Source: Sphingobacterium sp. SGG-5
GTDB lineage: Bacteria; Bacteroidota; Bacteroidia; Sphingobacteriales; Sphingobacteriaceae
DNA length: 64,000 bases
Assembly: GCF_011043525.1 (NCBI RefSeq)
Contig: NZ_JAAKGO010000006.1
Coordinates: forward strand, 124,001-188,000
Direction: 5' to 3'
The position numbers were made by a program, and so were the translations under genes. Position 1 is the stretch's first letter. The number at the start of each line of letters is the position of its first letter. Positions 51,252 through 61,613 of this stretch are shown one piece after another. The notes beneath the pieces are model-generated. The model saw only the letters and a list, made by a program, of their open reading frames with translations. It did no database searches and had not been told where the DNA came from.

Positions 51252-54143
51252 TTATTCTTGTTCACCGTCTCCTTGACTGTGTACAGCAGAGCGGTAAAAC
51301 AGCGTATATGGATCGCTCTCGTAGACATGCATTTCCGGATGATGCCGAAAGGGAACATCCGGATTGAAAATTTCTTCCAATGTGGCTTTCAGGAAATCCC
51401 GGAAGGTTTCTTTTTGTTCGGCTAAATAGCTTCCTTCCAGGACCACACCTTTGGTACTACAGAAGAGTGTCCCTTCTTCGCGCATGCGGCGGGCTACATA
51501 GAGATGGGGTTCTATATGGCGTCTACCGGTGACCTGTTCAAAAACGTAAGCATAGAATAATGTCTGTACCAATGCTTTGTTTTCAGTGTTTGCAGCAAAT
51601 ACCTTGTCCATAGTTTTGAAGCTCACGGAATCCCCGCCTGTCTTATAGTCCACAATACGTGTTTTGATTTCGCCATCTTCGGTTAATACTTCGTCGACGC
51701 GATCTATAATACCGAATAGCGTGACGGTCTCTATCCGGTCTTGAATCTGAATCGGGAAGTCCAGTGTATAGTCTTCATCATTTTCCAGCTCGATGATACG
51801 AAAAGCACGATAGTTGTCTACATCGTATTGCACATACATTTTCACGTAAGCACTGGCGATCTTGTGCATAATGCGTTGCAGGCTATTTAGTTCTTCCATC
51901 GTATGGAATACGGTATGATACTGCCCACCGATTTCGGCGAGGGTGAGTTGGTCGACATCGTCCATCTTGTCGAGCAATACCTTTGTAGCGGTAAACTCAG
52001 TCTTCCCTTTGTACGGTCGAAGAATACTTTCCATGACATTATGGATGACTGTACCCAACTTGTTCATCTCAAATTCCTGACTGATCGACGGTGGCTCCTT
52101 AATATCAGCAATATGCTTCAGAAAAAACTGTAGCGGTGATTGCAGATAGGTTGTCAGCGCTGTCGCAGAAATCCTTCGTCCCTGTCGGATAAACCTATCG
52201 TACATTTTTTGTCCAATTTCACCTGTCTTCGGGATAATGAGTTCATCAGTAGGTGCCGTAAACAGAATCGGTTGCTGCTGAAGCCGTTTGATAAACCGGA
52301 ATTTGCTTTCAAACTCCAATTGCCGGATAAATCGACTTTCTTCTCCTGTACTGCTCTCGTCAACGATACTGTTGTAGAAAAGGTGGATGTTGGTGCTGTA
52401 TTGGAAGTGGCGATAAAACAGATAGGCAGATAAGGCATCCTGATTTTCCAGAACCGGTAAACCGTAAGCTTTTCGAAGATTGTTGGGCAGAAATGTAGCT
52501 GTACCCGATGTAGCCGGAAGGATACCTTCATTGGCACCTAAGATATAAACCTGGTCGAAATTCAAACAGCGGCTTTCCAATAACCCCATGATCTGCAAAC
52601 CGTCCAGTGGATCTCCTTCGATGGCTGCATTAACAGGGGCAATTGCTTTTCGGATCAGTCCGATCTGAAATAAAATGCTTAGGGAGGGCATGCGGGCAAA
52701 ACCGAGCTGCAGTTGGTGTAACACTTTCTTCGTCTCGATCAATAAGTTCGCTTCTATTTGTTTGATCGGGCTGTCCTGTGCTGCGGACAACAGTATATTG
52801 TCCAACATATGTAAGAGCGTCGGGATAACGTCCTCGTTGGAGGACAAAGGACGAAAGAAATGAGGCAGCACGGATGTACGGATTGTTATATCCCCGAGCG
52901 TAACTTCGAAAAGCTGTTGTTCGACGATACTCGCCTGGTTCTTTTTCCTTTCAAAAGCGGCTATCTTGGTCAGTGGATTATTGAGAAATGACTCCAGATC
53001 TTGAAACGGAATCTTATCCTTTTTGAAATGCGAAATCTGCTCATGTACTTTCATCCATAAATCCAATAGGCCAAATAGCGGGGATTGTGTCAGGGGAAAG
53101 CCTGTCGTAATATTGATTTTTAGATCCGGTAGGCTTTGTAATAGAGGGACTAAAAGACTCTCGTCGGCCAGTAATATAACGGAAGATTTACCCTCTTTTT
53201 CTTGTTGGAGCAAAATGTCATGTAGCAGTTTGGTCTGGCTGACTTTTCCGGTCGACGCATACATGTAGACATCATCCGTACGGTTGCCGATGATATCCGG
53301 ACTGTCACCGAGTGCGTTGTGAAGTCCGGTTTGGTACATGTTTCTGCGGATAAATAAACCTGCTTCCTGTTGCTGGTCTTCGAGGTAATAGGCATCTGCA
53401 TCAAAATAAAATAATGCCCGTTCTTCTTCCTGCCATTTTTTGAATAGTGTCGCTTCAGCTTTGTTTAACGCATTGAAACCTACAAATAACACCTTTTTGT
53501 ACGTATGGATAAAGTCCGGATTATCGGCTGTGCCTTCTGCAAGATGGCGATACACGGTGGAGAAGTTGGTCTGTTTATGCTCGGCTAATTGCTGTTTAAA
53601 TGCACGGTAAAGTAGAGGCAAGCGCTTCCATAACTTTAGAAAGCGCAATTGTACACCGGTGTGACCTGCTGCACTAAAAGATTGCCAAAACTGACGGATG
53701 AAATTTTGCTGTTCCGGGGTGAGATACTGAAACTCCAAGTCGATCCGGCTGGTATCATACAGCTCCATGTAGATATGATCGACGGAAACCAAGTCGTAAT
53801 CCAGCTGACTAAAATCACTTAAAATGATTTCAGCGATAGGGTAAAATTCTTCCAGAGTTTCTGGCTGGATGTTTTCTTGTTCCAGCAGTCTGTTATGAAG
53901 TTCGTATAGATAAAAGAACTGTGTCATCTGACTGGCCTCTGCGGCTTGCGAAGACTGTCTGAAAAACTCCTGTATGGTAAAGAATTGTGGTGACCATATA
54001 GCACGTCCATATACGTCGGCCAGATGTTTTTTCAAATAGGTAATTGGCCGCTTGTTATTAAAGACGATAGCAACGTCGGATAAATCGTGTCCAAACCGAT
54101 CTTTAATGTCTGCCGCTACTAATTTTAAAAAAGGTTCGTTCAT
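51252..54143 (-). CDS. AddB-like PD-(D/E)XK nuclease subunit
   Basis: A 963-residue protein downstream of the helicase at 54146, 2 bp apart. The C-terminal nuclease domain shows GTVIHNVMESIL, GIIDRVDEVL and RIVDYKTGGDS, the RecB-type catalytic block. The middle resembles the helicase-like part of AddB (LQIMGLLESRCLNFDQVYILG, FLPNNLRKAYGLP). The N-terminus has no Walker A, and only two cysteines occur in the whole protein, so the iron-sulfur cluster of Bacillus AddB is absent. Together with the upstream gene it forms a recombinational repair helicase-nuclease. Confidence 0.88.
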   Translation of the reverse strand: MNEPFLKLVAADIKDRFGHDLSDVAIVFNNKRPITYLKKHLADVYGRAIWSPQFFTIQEFFRQSSQAAEASQMTQFFYLYELHNRLLEQENIQPETLEEFYPIAEIILSDFSQLDYDLVSVDHIYMELYDTSRIDLEFQYLTPEQQNFIRQFWQSFSAAGHTGVQLRFLKLWKRLPLLYRAFKQQLAEHKQTNFSTVYRHLAEGTADNPDFIHTYKKVLFVGFNALNKAEATLFKKWQEEERALFYFDADAYYLEDQQQEAGLFIRRNMYQTGLHNALGDSPDIIGNRTDDVYMYASTGKVSQTKLLHDILLQQEKEGKSSVILLADESLLVPLLQSLPDLKINITTGFPLTQSPLFGLLDLWMKVHEQISHFKKDKIPFQDLESFLNNPLTKIAAFERKKNQASIVEQQLFEVTLGDITIRTSVLPHFFRPLSSNEDVIPTLLHMLDNILLSAAQDSPIKQIEANLLIETKKVLHQLQLGFARMPSLSILFQIGLIRKAIAPVNAAIEGDPLDGLQIMGLLESRCLNFDQVYILGANEGILPATSGTATFLPNNLRKAYGLPVLENQDALSAYLFYRHFQYSTNIHLFYNSIVDESSTGEESRFIRQLEFESKFRFIKRLQQQPILFTAPTDELIIPKTGEIGQKMYDRFIRQGRRISATALTTYLQSPLQFFLKHIADIKEPPSISQEFEMNKLGTVIHNVMESILRPYKGKTEFTATKVLLDKMDDVDQLTLAEIGGQYHTVFHTMEELNSLQRIMHKIASAYVKMYVQYDVDNYRAFRIIELENDEDYTLDFPIQIQDRIETVTLFGIIDRVDEVLTEDGEIKTRIVDYKTGGDSVSFKTMDKVFAANTENKALVQTLFYAYVFEQVTGRRHIEPHLYVARRMREEGTLFCSTKGVVLEGSYLAEQKETFRDFLKATLEEIFNPDVPFRHHPEMHVYESDPYTLFYRSAVHSQGDGEQE

Positions 54144-54145
54144 GG

Positions 54146-57100
54146 TTACTCTTCGTTGACTTCTACAAGTTGGTTGGATTTCGCGTAATACAGGTATCCT
54201 TTGACCCGTTGATACCCGAGGTTTCGCAGGGTGTTCCTATACTGATCGACCTGCGTTTTGTGTGCGACGTAATCATCGTTGGTAAACTTAAAATCCAGCA
54301 CAATGGTTTCGGATTCACTCGTAAATACTTTGTCGGGTCGGATGGTTTTGCCTTCCGCAGTAATAATGGCGGCTTCATTCCAAACTTTATAGGTTCCGGT
54401 TAACCATCGATTGATGATCGGATGATGCCATATTTGTTGTGTTTCGTTTAACAGCATGCCTCTGTTTTCTTCGGCTAATATACCCTCTTCCATATAACGA
54501 TTGATAATTTGATGGATATCGGCCTCCGAACGGGCTTCAGCCATGACTTCGTGTGCAAGTATTCCATATTGGGAAGCCTTTTCCATCATCAGGATGGCAT
54601 TGATATTCCGTTTTCCGGACTTGCTTAACGCTTGTTCCAAAACGCCTGAAGTCGGATAGTTGTGAAGCGCAATATACTCGTCGTCTAATCGATTTTGCGG
54701 TCTGCTCGGAGAAGGCTGGACAGCATGGATGGCAAGGGAACCGTCTGCTAAGGGGAAAGGTGAATCTTCTCGGTCCAATACTTGATAAAGCAGATCCCCG
54801 ATATATTCGTTTTTAATCTCCATTCCACACACTGTTCCGTTTTTTTTATCGATATTTTCCTTGAACGCAGGAGCGGAGATATATAGATGCTGCACTGCCC
54901 GTGTTGTGGCGACGTATAAGGTGTTCAAGGCGTCCATGTAGTTGAACAATAGTTCCTCATAGTACTGCTTATAGAAAATGGAGTTGGCCAGATGACTGTT
55001 GTACTTAACTGGTATCTTGCCAAGTTGAGCAAAAGGTGTCTGTTCCGTATGGATCCAGAAATCTCCGTTGACCATGCCATCGATTTTCCAGGAACAAAAT
55101 GGTATCATGACAACGTCATAGGCCAAACCCTTGGATTTGTGGATGGTAGTCACTTCGATTGCATTGATTTTGCCATTGGAAGGTAATACGGTTTTACTTC
55201 CTTCTTCTTCCCAAAATTCAAGAAACTGTAGGATACCCCGCTCTCCCCTTACGGTAAAATTGTCTATACTATCCTTGAACGTGAGCAGGTAGGGAAGATG
55301 TGGATTATCTTCCGTGGTGAAGTGATATATTTCGATCAGTTTTTCTACTAAATACGCTAAGGGAAGTTTTTGCAATTGTTCCCAATTCGTTACCAGCTCG
55401 TCGGGGAGTAATGTCCGGAGCTTATGTATGTCATTGTCCCGGAATAGCAGCCATGCATCGGGATCGAAAACCGGTTGTTGTTGGATAAGCTGGTAGAGAT
55501 AGGCCATGCGTGCATGGTGAATGGTGTGCTGATCCGAGGTATATACAAATGCCTTTAACGTTTCGACAATCAATGTAACGGCATCATTGGACACCAGTGA
55601 CAAAGCATCTCCGGAGATGACCTCAAAGTTTAGTCCTGCCTTATCTTTATACGCTATAAGTTCCTGTATGACGAAGAGCGCTTGTGCATTGCTTCGTACC
55701 AGAATGCCGATTTGCTTGGCTTCATATTGTCCGGATATTATCCATTCACCGATCTTTTGGCAGAGATTTGTTACGGAAATGTCCATGACTTGATTTGCGC
55801 GGTATCTGCCATCTTCCACGGGGAAATACGCAATTTCTATGGATCCCTGCTCGGCTTCGTTTTCCTGTTTATCTGTGGGAATAGTCTGGCAGGAGTCGGC
55901 ATAAGCACGCATCAGCATATCGTCGTTCTGTGCCTGTTTCCACCATTGTAGACCTTCATCAGAAATTTCGGACTCGACCTTATCATTGAGTACCTGTTGG
56001 AGTAAGCGGGGTACTTGCTCGTAGAGGTAGTTATTGAACCGGATAATATTCGGCAAACTACGATAATTGGTGTCCAGTGTATCGTTTTTGATAAATAGCT
56101 TTTTGGTATCAGCTGTTAGATGGAATGCGCTGGCCACTTGTTCTTCAACCTGCTGAAGCAGGATACGCCAATCGCCGTTTCGCCAACGGTAGATGCTTTG
56201 TTTGACGTCACCGACAAGGAGATGTTCATGCCGCTTTCCTTGGGTGTTGCCGAGTGCATTTAATAATAAAGGACTATAATTTTTCCATTGGATGCGTGAT
56301 GTATCCTGAAACTCATCAAAGAGAAAGTAATTGTATCTGTTGCCGATTTTCTCCCAGATGAAAGTGGGGTCGTTATTGTTGTCCAACCCAAGTCTATTGA
56401 GTAGTATTTGTGAATCGGAGATCAACTGCGCATTATTTTCTTTACGCCAGACGCTCAGAAGATCGCTCATTTCTTTGAGCAGTCGGAGGTAATAGAGATT
56501 TCCCTGAACTGCCTGATACGCAATATATATAGGAAGAAGAGTATGGAGTTCCTCGAACCGTGCTAAAATAGGTGCAAAGCCCTGAATAAGGTCGTGCCGG
56601 ATATTTTTTTGACCATCGGTAAAAGCGTCTTCATTATCGATCAATACAAGAAACCTGTCCAAGGTTTTTTGCAGGTCAGATAAAGATAGCTTATAAACAT
56701 GGGGTGATACCTTTCCGGCAGCGACGAGCTTGTTCCTGGATTTGCCTTTCATATCCTCGGGATCTACCTGTAAGGTATGAAATGTCTTCTGAAAAGCCGT
56801 AATGGCTGTATGCAGACTATCCAAATAAGATTGCGTTTTTTCAACGATATCTTTATTCAGCAAATGGAATATGTGGTGTGCGTCTGCTGTGGCCAGGTTT
56901 CCGTTAAATTCCTGAAAATTTTCGGAGAAGATCAAGCCGGCTAATTTTGTCAGTTGCTGCCGATAATTCCAGTTCTCGTTGTTGTTGATTTTTTTTTCTG
57001 CGAAATCAATGATCCAGTCGAGCAGATCAGGTCGATCGTCTAACAATTGGTTTAACATGACGGTGAGGTCCGCTTTAACCTTGCCCGTATTCATTTCTAT

Positions 57101-57520
57101 TTTGTAGGCTGCATCAAGATTTAGCTCATAGGTGAAGCTACGGATAACCTTTTGTGAGAAGCCATCAATAGTGCTGACGGTAAAATGGCTGTAATCGTGG
57201 AGAATTCTACGGTAGGTCCGATATGCTTTTTGTTCAATCTGTTGTGTCGACCATTCCGGGAACTGTTCAACGAGCTTTTCCCGAAAAGCTTGGATAGGCT
57301 TGCTTTCATCACCCACAGCTAGTCCCTGCAATACGGAAAGTATACGTTCTTTCATCTCCGCAGTGGCCTTGTTTGTAAAGGTTACGGCGAGGATTTCTTT
57401 GTAGCTGCTTTCATTGGCTAACAAAAGTGAAAGATAGTGTAAGGTGAGGCTGAAGGTTTTGCCGGAACCTGCCGATGCTTTCAGGATTTTGAGAGGAGCT
57501 ACGTTGCTTGCACTATTCAT
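54146..57520 (-). CDS. AddA/RecB-like UvrD-family helicase-nuclease
   Basis: A 1124-residue SF1A helicase. Motifs: Walker A ASAGSGKTFSL at residues 15-25, AVTFTNKATAEMKERIL (Ia), FDEFQDTSRIQW (II), LLVGDVKQSIYRWRNGDW (III), TTIHKSKGLAYDVVMIPF (V) and LYVATTRAVQHLYIS (VI). The C-terminus carries a RecB-type nuclease with LDFKFTNDDY. It is the motor subunit of a double-strand-break processing complex with the AddB-like protein. AddA-like and RecB-like naming is used loosely for Bacteroidota. Confidence 0.9.
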   Translation of the reverse strand: MNSASNVAPLKILKASAGSGKTFSLTLHYLSLLLANESSYKEILAVTFTNKATAEMKERILSVLQGLAVGDESKPIQAFREKLVEQFPEWSTQQIEQKAYRTYRRILHDYSHFTVSTIDGFSQKVIRSFTYELNLDAAYKIEMNTGKVKADLTVMLNQLLDDRPDLLDWIIDFAEKKINNNENWNYRQQLTKLAGLIFSENFQEFNGNLATADAHHIFHLLNKDIVEKTQSYLDSLHTAITAFQKTFHTLQVDPEDMKGKSRNKLVAAGKVSPHVYKLSLSDLQKTLDRFLVLIDNEDAFTDGQKNIRHDLIQGFAPILARFEELHTLLPIYIAYQAVQGNLYYLRLLKEMSDLLSVWRKENNAQLISDSQILLNRLGLDNNNDPTFIWEKIGNRYNYFLFDEFQDTSRIQWKNYSPLLLNALGNTQGKRHEHLLVGDVKQSIYRWRNGDWRILLQQVEEQVASAFHLTADTKKLFIKNDTLDTNYRSLPNIIRFNNYLYEQVPRLLQQVLNDKVESEISDEGLQWWKQAQNDDMLMRAYADSCQTIPTDKQENEAEQGSIEIAYFPVEDGRYRANQVMDISVTNLCQKIGEWIISGQYEAKQIGILVRSNAQALFVIQELIAYKDKAGLNFEVISGDALSLVSNDAVTLIVETLKAFVYTSDQHTIHHARMAYLYQLIQQQPVFDPDAWLLFRDNDIHKLRTLLPDELVTNWEQLQKLPLAYLVEKLIEIYHFTTEDNPHLPYLLTFKDSIDNFTVRGERGILQFLEFWEEEGSKTVLPSNGKINAIEVTTIHKSKGLAYDVVMIPFCSWKIDGMVNGDFWIHTEQTPFAQLGKIPVKYNSHLANSIFYKQYYEELLFNYMDALNTLYVATTRAVQHLYISAPAFKENIDKKNGTVCGMEIKNEYIGDLLYQVLDREDSPFPLADGSLAIHAVQPSPSRPQNRLDDEYIALHNYPTSGVLEQALSKSGKRNINAILMMEKASQYGILAHEVMAEARSEADIHQIINRYMEEGILAEENRGMLLNETQQIWHHPIINRWLTGTYKVWNEAAIITAEGKTIRPDKVFTSESETIVLDFKFTNDDYVAHKTQVDQYRNTLRNLGYQRVKGYLYYAKSNQLVEVNEE

Positions 57521-57632
57521 GTTGAAAAATAGTGATTAAAAATTATTTTTCAAAAGACTATCGGCGGTGAAACTTTTGTATTCGCTTTTATAGGCCAATT
57601 AATTTTCTTATTTTGGTTGATAGTACGAAACC

Positions 57633-58775
57633 ATGACTAAGATTTTAACATTTTTTCTGTTCATCCAGTTTGCTTTCCTGCCCATTTATACACAGGCGAA
57701 AGTGGAGGGTGTAACCGTGGAAATGCAAGATTGTGAACAGGTAACTCACATGGCTTTGCAGAAGCTCGTGCCTGCTTTTCAAAAAAATGATCTTGAAAGT
57801 GTGGAATCCATTTTAAACACAATCCAAAGTACGTGTGGCGAAAGCGAATTTACGGTGCGTATTCGTATTCTTTGTGCGGTAATTGAACATAAATTGACCG
57901 AAAAGATGATTGATGAGTATATAATAAAGGGGTATAAAGGGAAGTTGGAAAGGCGATGGAAGTATTCAATGCAAGAAAAGTATGCGCAAATATATCAAGA
58001 TGATAAAGCAATATTTGATTTTGTTCCTTTAAAACATCCCATTGATTTACTGGCCAAAGCAAAGGCAGTAGCCTTATTGAACACTGAATCTTACATTCTT
58101 ACTGAACAAGAAGAGTCAATTATGCACTTATTTGCTAATCAGGAGAGTCAGAAGGCAGTTCTACAGCCGCCTGCCCGAAAAGCAGTTCGCTCAGCGTATA
58201 TAAATAAACAGCGGGGAGGGGTGAGCATATATGCAGGTGCTGAGCTTCCCTGGACCGGAATATATCCGCTATTTAAAACCAGTCCTACATTAGGCATGTT
58301 TTTTTCGACCAAACTTTCTAATCCTGTCTTGGTTGAATTGGGATTTAAGTTGCGTTTCAACACTCCTCAAAATGAAGACCTTGAGTATTTGTCACATGAT
58401 GAAATAGAAATAGCGCATGCTGATTTTAGCATGGGTGTAGGAGGAACGGTAGGTCTCAAAGCTTTTGACAACAATAAAATTATTATTTCCCCCAAATTAG
58501 GATTGTTCTGGGAACAGTCGGACACGGGATTAGGGGAATTGGTGACAACGTATTATGAAGATGGGGATGAATCTTATGAAGAAGAGTCTGTAGACCCTTA
58601 CAATATCAATACGATGCGCACCACCATCGCGTTAGCCGTAATGAGACATCTTGTAGGGAGGACCTATATCGGGTTGGAAGGAGCCTATCATTTCGTTCCC
58701 TACAATTGGGACAAGCATCTCGTGACACGTGTACAACCACATTATGGAAGTTTGCAATTGTTTTTTAGATTTTAA
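57633..58775 (+). CDS. hypothetical outer-membrane-like protein
   Basis: A 380-residue protein with a signal peptide (ILTFFLFIQFAFLPIYTQAK). Residues about 25-180 are helical with a KYAQIYQDDKAIFDF segment and two cysteines early on; from about residue 190 alternating strands such as RGGVSIYAGAELPW, VLVELGFKLRF and RTYIGLEGAYHF end in FFRF, a beta-barrel-like terminal phenylalanine. A helical periplasmic part followed by a small barrel is the best description; no family is recognised. It stands alone between the AddA-like gene and rpsP. Confidence 0.7.
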   Translation: MTKILTFFLFIQFAFLPIYTQAKVEGVTVEMQDCEQVTHMALQKLVPAFQKNDLESVESILNTIQSTCGESEFTVRIRILCAVIEHKLTEKMIDEYIIKGYKGKLERRWKYSMQEKYAQIYQDDKAIFDFVPLKHPIDLLAKAKAVALLNTESYILTEQEESIMHLFANQESQKAVLQPPARKAVRSAYINKQRGGVSIYAGAELPWTGIYPLFKTSPTLGMFFSTKLSNPVLVELGFKLRFNTPQNEDLEYLSHDEIEIAHADFSMGVGGTVGLKAFDNNKIIISPKLGLFWEQSDTGLGELVTTYYEDGDESYEEESVDPYNINTMRTTIALAVMRHLVGRTYIGLEGAYHFVPYNWDKHLVTRVQPHYGSLQLFFRF

Positions 58776-58793
58776 GTTTTCCTTTTTAATTTT

Positions 58794-58801
58794 TATCTTT
58801 G
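58794..58801 (+). promoter_or_regulatory. -7 element upstream of rpsP
   Basis: TATCTTTG matches TAnnTTTG. A small hairpin ATCCCC/GGGGAT (58803-58831) follows in the leader. No clear -33. Confidence 0.5.
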
Positions 58802-58857
58802 CATCCCCTCTTACATGGAGTACGGGGGATATGTTGAATACATAAATAAATTAAAAC

Positions 58858-59433
58858 ATGGCAACTAAAATCAGATTGCAAAGACACGGTAAAAAAGGAA
58901 AACCATTTTACCACGTCGTGGTAGCCGATTCACGTGCTCCACGTGACGGTAAGTTTATCGAACGTCTAGGTTCGTACAACCCGAACACTAATCCTGCAAC
59001 GATCGTATTAAATTTCGACAGTGCATTGGATTGGTTGAACAAAGGTGCACAGCCTACGGATACTGCACGTGCGATCCTTTCTTATAAAGGTGTTCTTTAC
59101 AAGAAACACTTGCAAGGTGGTGTGAAAAAAGGTGCTTTTGATGAAGCTAAAGCCGAAGAATTGTTTGCGAAATGGTCAGAATCAAAAGAGACTCAAATCG
59201 AAGGCAAGAAGTCAGGTTTAGCGAATGCGAAAGATGAAGCAAAGAAAGCTGCTTTCGCCGCTGAAGTAAAGAAAAAAGAAGAAAGAGCAGCAGCAATTGC
59301 TGCAAAGAATGCACCGGTAGAAGAAGCTCCTGCTGAAGAAGAAACAACAGAAGAGGTTGTTGCTGAAGCAGCGGCAGAGGAAGCTCCGGCAGCAGAAAGT
59401 GCTGAAAATGCAGAAGAAACTACAGAGGGTTAA
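58858..59433 (+). CDS. rpsP: 30S ribosomal protein S16 with C-terminal extension
   Basis: A 191-residue protein; the first about 80 residues are standard S16 ([23 protein letters not shown] at the N-terminus, in part [41 protein letters not shown]). The remaining about 110 residues are a lysine/alanine helix followed by an Ala/Glu-rich tail ([12 protein letters not shown]). E. coli S16 is only about 80 residues; an extended form is common in Bacteroidota. It is a single-gene unit here, without rimM, trmD or rplS. Confidence 0.95.
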   Translation: MATKIRLQRHGKKGKPFYHVVVADSRAPRDGKFIERLGSYNPNTNPATIVLNFDSALDWLNKGAQPTDTARAILSYKGVLYKKHLQGGVKKGAFDEAKAEELFAKWSESKETQIEGKKSGLANAKDEAKKAAFAAEVKKKEERAAAIAAKNAPVEEAPAEEETTEEVVAEAAAEEAPAAESAENAEETTEG

Positions 59434-59452
59434 ATAACCTTCGTCTGTAAGG

Positions 59453-59483
59453 AAGCCGATCTTGAAGAAGGATCGGCTTTTTT
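59453..59483 (+). terminator. terminator of rpsP
   Basis: AAGCCGATC (59453-59461) pairs with GATCGGCTT (59471-59479), followed by T residues. Confidence 0.88.
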
Positions 59484-59489
59484 GATGCA

Positions 59490-60014
59490 TTATAAACGAA
59501 GTATTTCCTTGGTTGATATTCCTTTCTTGTTCCGGCCGTAGAAAATAATATAATCCAGCTTTGTACCCAAGCCACTGGTTCCCTCGGTCTGCTTAATAAA
59601 AATCCTTTCCAGAATTATCTTCGTGCCGTTTACACATGTTTCTGCAATAGGTGTTTTATTGCTATCCAGTGAAATAGTTATCTTTTGATCGGGAAGAGAA
59701 ACAATATGAGACTGATAATTGTCCGGAGCAACCTCGGCAGATTTTATCCCATATGCAAATAGCTTTTGGATTTTTGTCAGGGGCTTTATCTCTCCCTTTT
59801 CATCAAAGAGCTGCCGGGAGACGATAACCGGATTATTTGTAACAAAAGATTTTGACTTCGTTAAATTTGCCTTATAAACGAATGTGTTTTGTCCTCTGTC
59901 GTGTTGAATATAAAATAAAAGGTTCTTGCTGTGGGTAGGGGCCGGGTAGCCTTGCTGGCCATACACCATTTTGGTAAAGAACAAGACGGGGGCTATGAAT
60001 AGTAAGGCTCTCAT
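59490..60014 (-). CDS. exported DUF4833-like protein
   Basis: A 174-residue protein with a signal peptide (LLFIAPVLFFTKMVYGQ). The mature part has NLLFYIQHDRGQNTFVYKANL and YGIKSAEVAPDNYQ, in part FYIQHDRGQNTFVY; these resemble the DUF4833 family. It ends with KLDYIIFYGRNKKG. Function unknown. It is convergent with rpsP across the terminator and divergent from the permease. Confidence 0.75.
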   Translation of the reverse strand: MRALLFIAPVLFFTKMVYGQQGYPAPTHSKNLLFYIQHDRGQNTFVYKANLTKSKSFVTNNPVIVSRQLFDEKGEIKPLTKIQKLFAYGIKSAEVAPDNYQSHIVSLPDQKITISLDSNKTPIAETCVNGTKIILERIFIKQTEGTSGLGTKLDYIIFYGRNKKGISTKEILRL

Positions 60015-60141
60015 ATACTTGGTATAACGTTATGAATATAGGAGTTGTTTTTTAATTTTAGATTAAATATTCAGAAATTTTATTATTTCATTCATTTTTC
60101 GATTTATTTATGTAGGTTTACGGCATTAGACCTGAACTTTT

Positions 60142-61527
60142 ATGAGAAAACAACTTAGTTTATGGGATGCAACAATGATTGTGATGGGCTCCATGATTGG
60201 TAGTGGTATCTTTATTGTTTCTTCCGATATGATGCGTCAGTTAGGCTCCGGCTATTGGGTATTGACGGTGTGGGTGATCACGGCCTTGGCGACGATAGCA
60301 GCTGCAATTTGTTATGGTGAACTATCGGGAATGTATCCTAAAGCAGGAGGACAGTATGCTTACCTTACCGAGGTATTTGGGAAAATGACGGGATTTCTGT
60401 ATGGCTGGAGTCTTTTTACGGTTATCCAGACTGGAACTATTGCTGCAGTAGCAGTAGCCTTTGGTAAGTTTGCAGCTTATGTTTTTCCCGGACTGAATGA
60501 TGCTCCTCCGCTGTATCAAAACGGCACTTTTATGATTACGTGGATTCAGATTGTAGCTATAGGTGTTATTCTATTATTAACCTTTATCAATACAAAGGGA
60601 ATAAGAATCGGCAAGTTCGTACAGTCTTTTTTTACGGTCTCCAAAATATTAGCTCTGGTTGTTTTGATATTTGGAGGGGCATTTTTAATAAAACATAATT
60701 TCTTTTGGGAGAATATGCAGGTAGGTTGGTCTGCCTTTCAAAATCTGGATAATGGGGACTGGACTCCGATATCCGGAGGAGTTTTAATGGGCGGGCTTGC
60801 AGCCGCTGCAGTGGGGGCGATATTTAGTAGCGTAGCTTGGGAGAACGTGACTTTTATCTCCGGCGAGATGAAGAATCCCAAACGGGATATGGTACGTGCA
60901 ATGGTGTTAGGGACTTCTCTTGTCATGCTGCTTTATTTAATGTGTAATTTTATTTATCTGGCTGCTTTAAGTCGGGATGAAATGGCCTTTGCAGCTAACG
61001 ATCGGGTTGCTGTCGCTGCGGCCGAAAAATTATTGGGGCAGGCCGGTACGCTGGCTATGGCATTGTTGGTCATGGTGTCGACATTTGGATGTGTCAACGG
61101 TCTGGTGTTATCCGGAGCCCGGGTTTTTCAGACCATGGCGAAGGATGGGCTCTTCTTGAAAAGGGCTATTCCAAATAATAAATACGATGTTCCCAGTCGG
61201 TCACTTTGGCTACAGGGCATTTGGGCTTCTTTGCTGTGTGTAAGTGGGCAGTATGGAAATCTACTCGATATGGTGTCTTTTGTTATCGTCATCTTCTATA
61301 TGGTTACTGTATTCGGTGTGGTATATCAGCGTTGGAAACGACCGGAGCTTGAGCGGCCTTATCGTACATTTTTATATCCGTTACCAGCCATCATGTATCT
61401 ATTGATCGGTACTTTGTTTTGTGTATTGTTGATTATCTACAAACCTCATTATACATGGCCGGGATTTATTTTAATTTTGTTGGGACTTCCTGTATATTAT
61501 TTTGTGAATAGAAAGAGGAGCGTATAA
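60142..61527 (+). CDS. APC-family amino acid permease
   Basis: A 461-residue inner-membrane transporter with about 12 hydrophobic helices. The N-terminal WDATMIVMGSMIGSGIFIV contains the substrate-binding GSGIF of the APC superfamily, and AAAICYGELSGMYPKAGGQYAYL, seen here as ELSGMYPKAGGQYAYL, is a family signature. VAWENVTFISGEMKNPKRDM lies in the middle. Substrate not determinable; the closest groups move neutral or branched amino acids or exchange them. It is followed by a bidirectional terminator. Confidence 0.88.
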   Translation: MRKQLSLWDATMIVMGSMIGSGIFIVSSDMMRQLGSGYWVLTVWVITALATIAAAICYGELSGMYPKAGGQYAYLTEVFGKMTGFLYGWSLFTVIQTGTIAAVAVAFGKFAAYVFPGLNDAPPLYQNGTFMITWIQIVAIGVILLLTFINTKGIRIGKFVQSFFTVSKILALVVLIFGGAFLIKHNFFWENMQVGWSAFQNLDNGDWTPISGGVLMGGLAAAAVGAIFSSVAWENVTFISGEMKNPKRDMVRAMVLGTSLVMLLYLMCNFIYLAALSRDEMAFAANDRVAVAAAEKLLGQAGTLAMALLVMVSTFGCVNGLVLSGARVFQTMAKDGLFLKRAIPNNKYDVPSRSLWLQGIWASLLCVSGQYGNLLDMVSFVIVIFYMVTVFGVVYQRWKRPELERPYRTFLYPLPAIMYLLIGTLFCVLLIIYKPHYTWPGFILILLGLPVYYFVNRKRSV

Positions 61528-61547
61528 AAAGAACATGTTTTTACAAC

Positions 61548-61592
61548 AAATAAATAAAGCCCGAAGTTTTTACACCTCGGGCTTATTTATTT
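61548..61592. terminator. bidirectional terminator between the permease and metE
   Basis: A 16-bp stem (AAATAAATAAGCCCGA with one bulged A on the left) around a loop AGTTTTTACACC; A and T runs on both sides serve both convergent genes. Confidence 0.85.
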
Positions 61593-61613
61593 AATATTAC
61601 TAATCTTTTGGTT

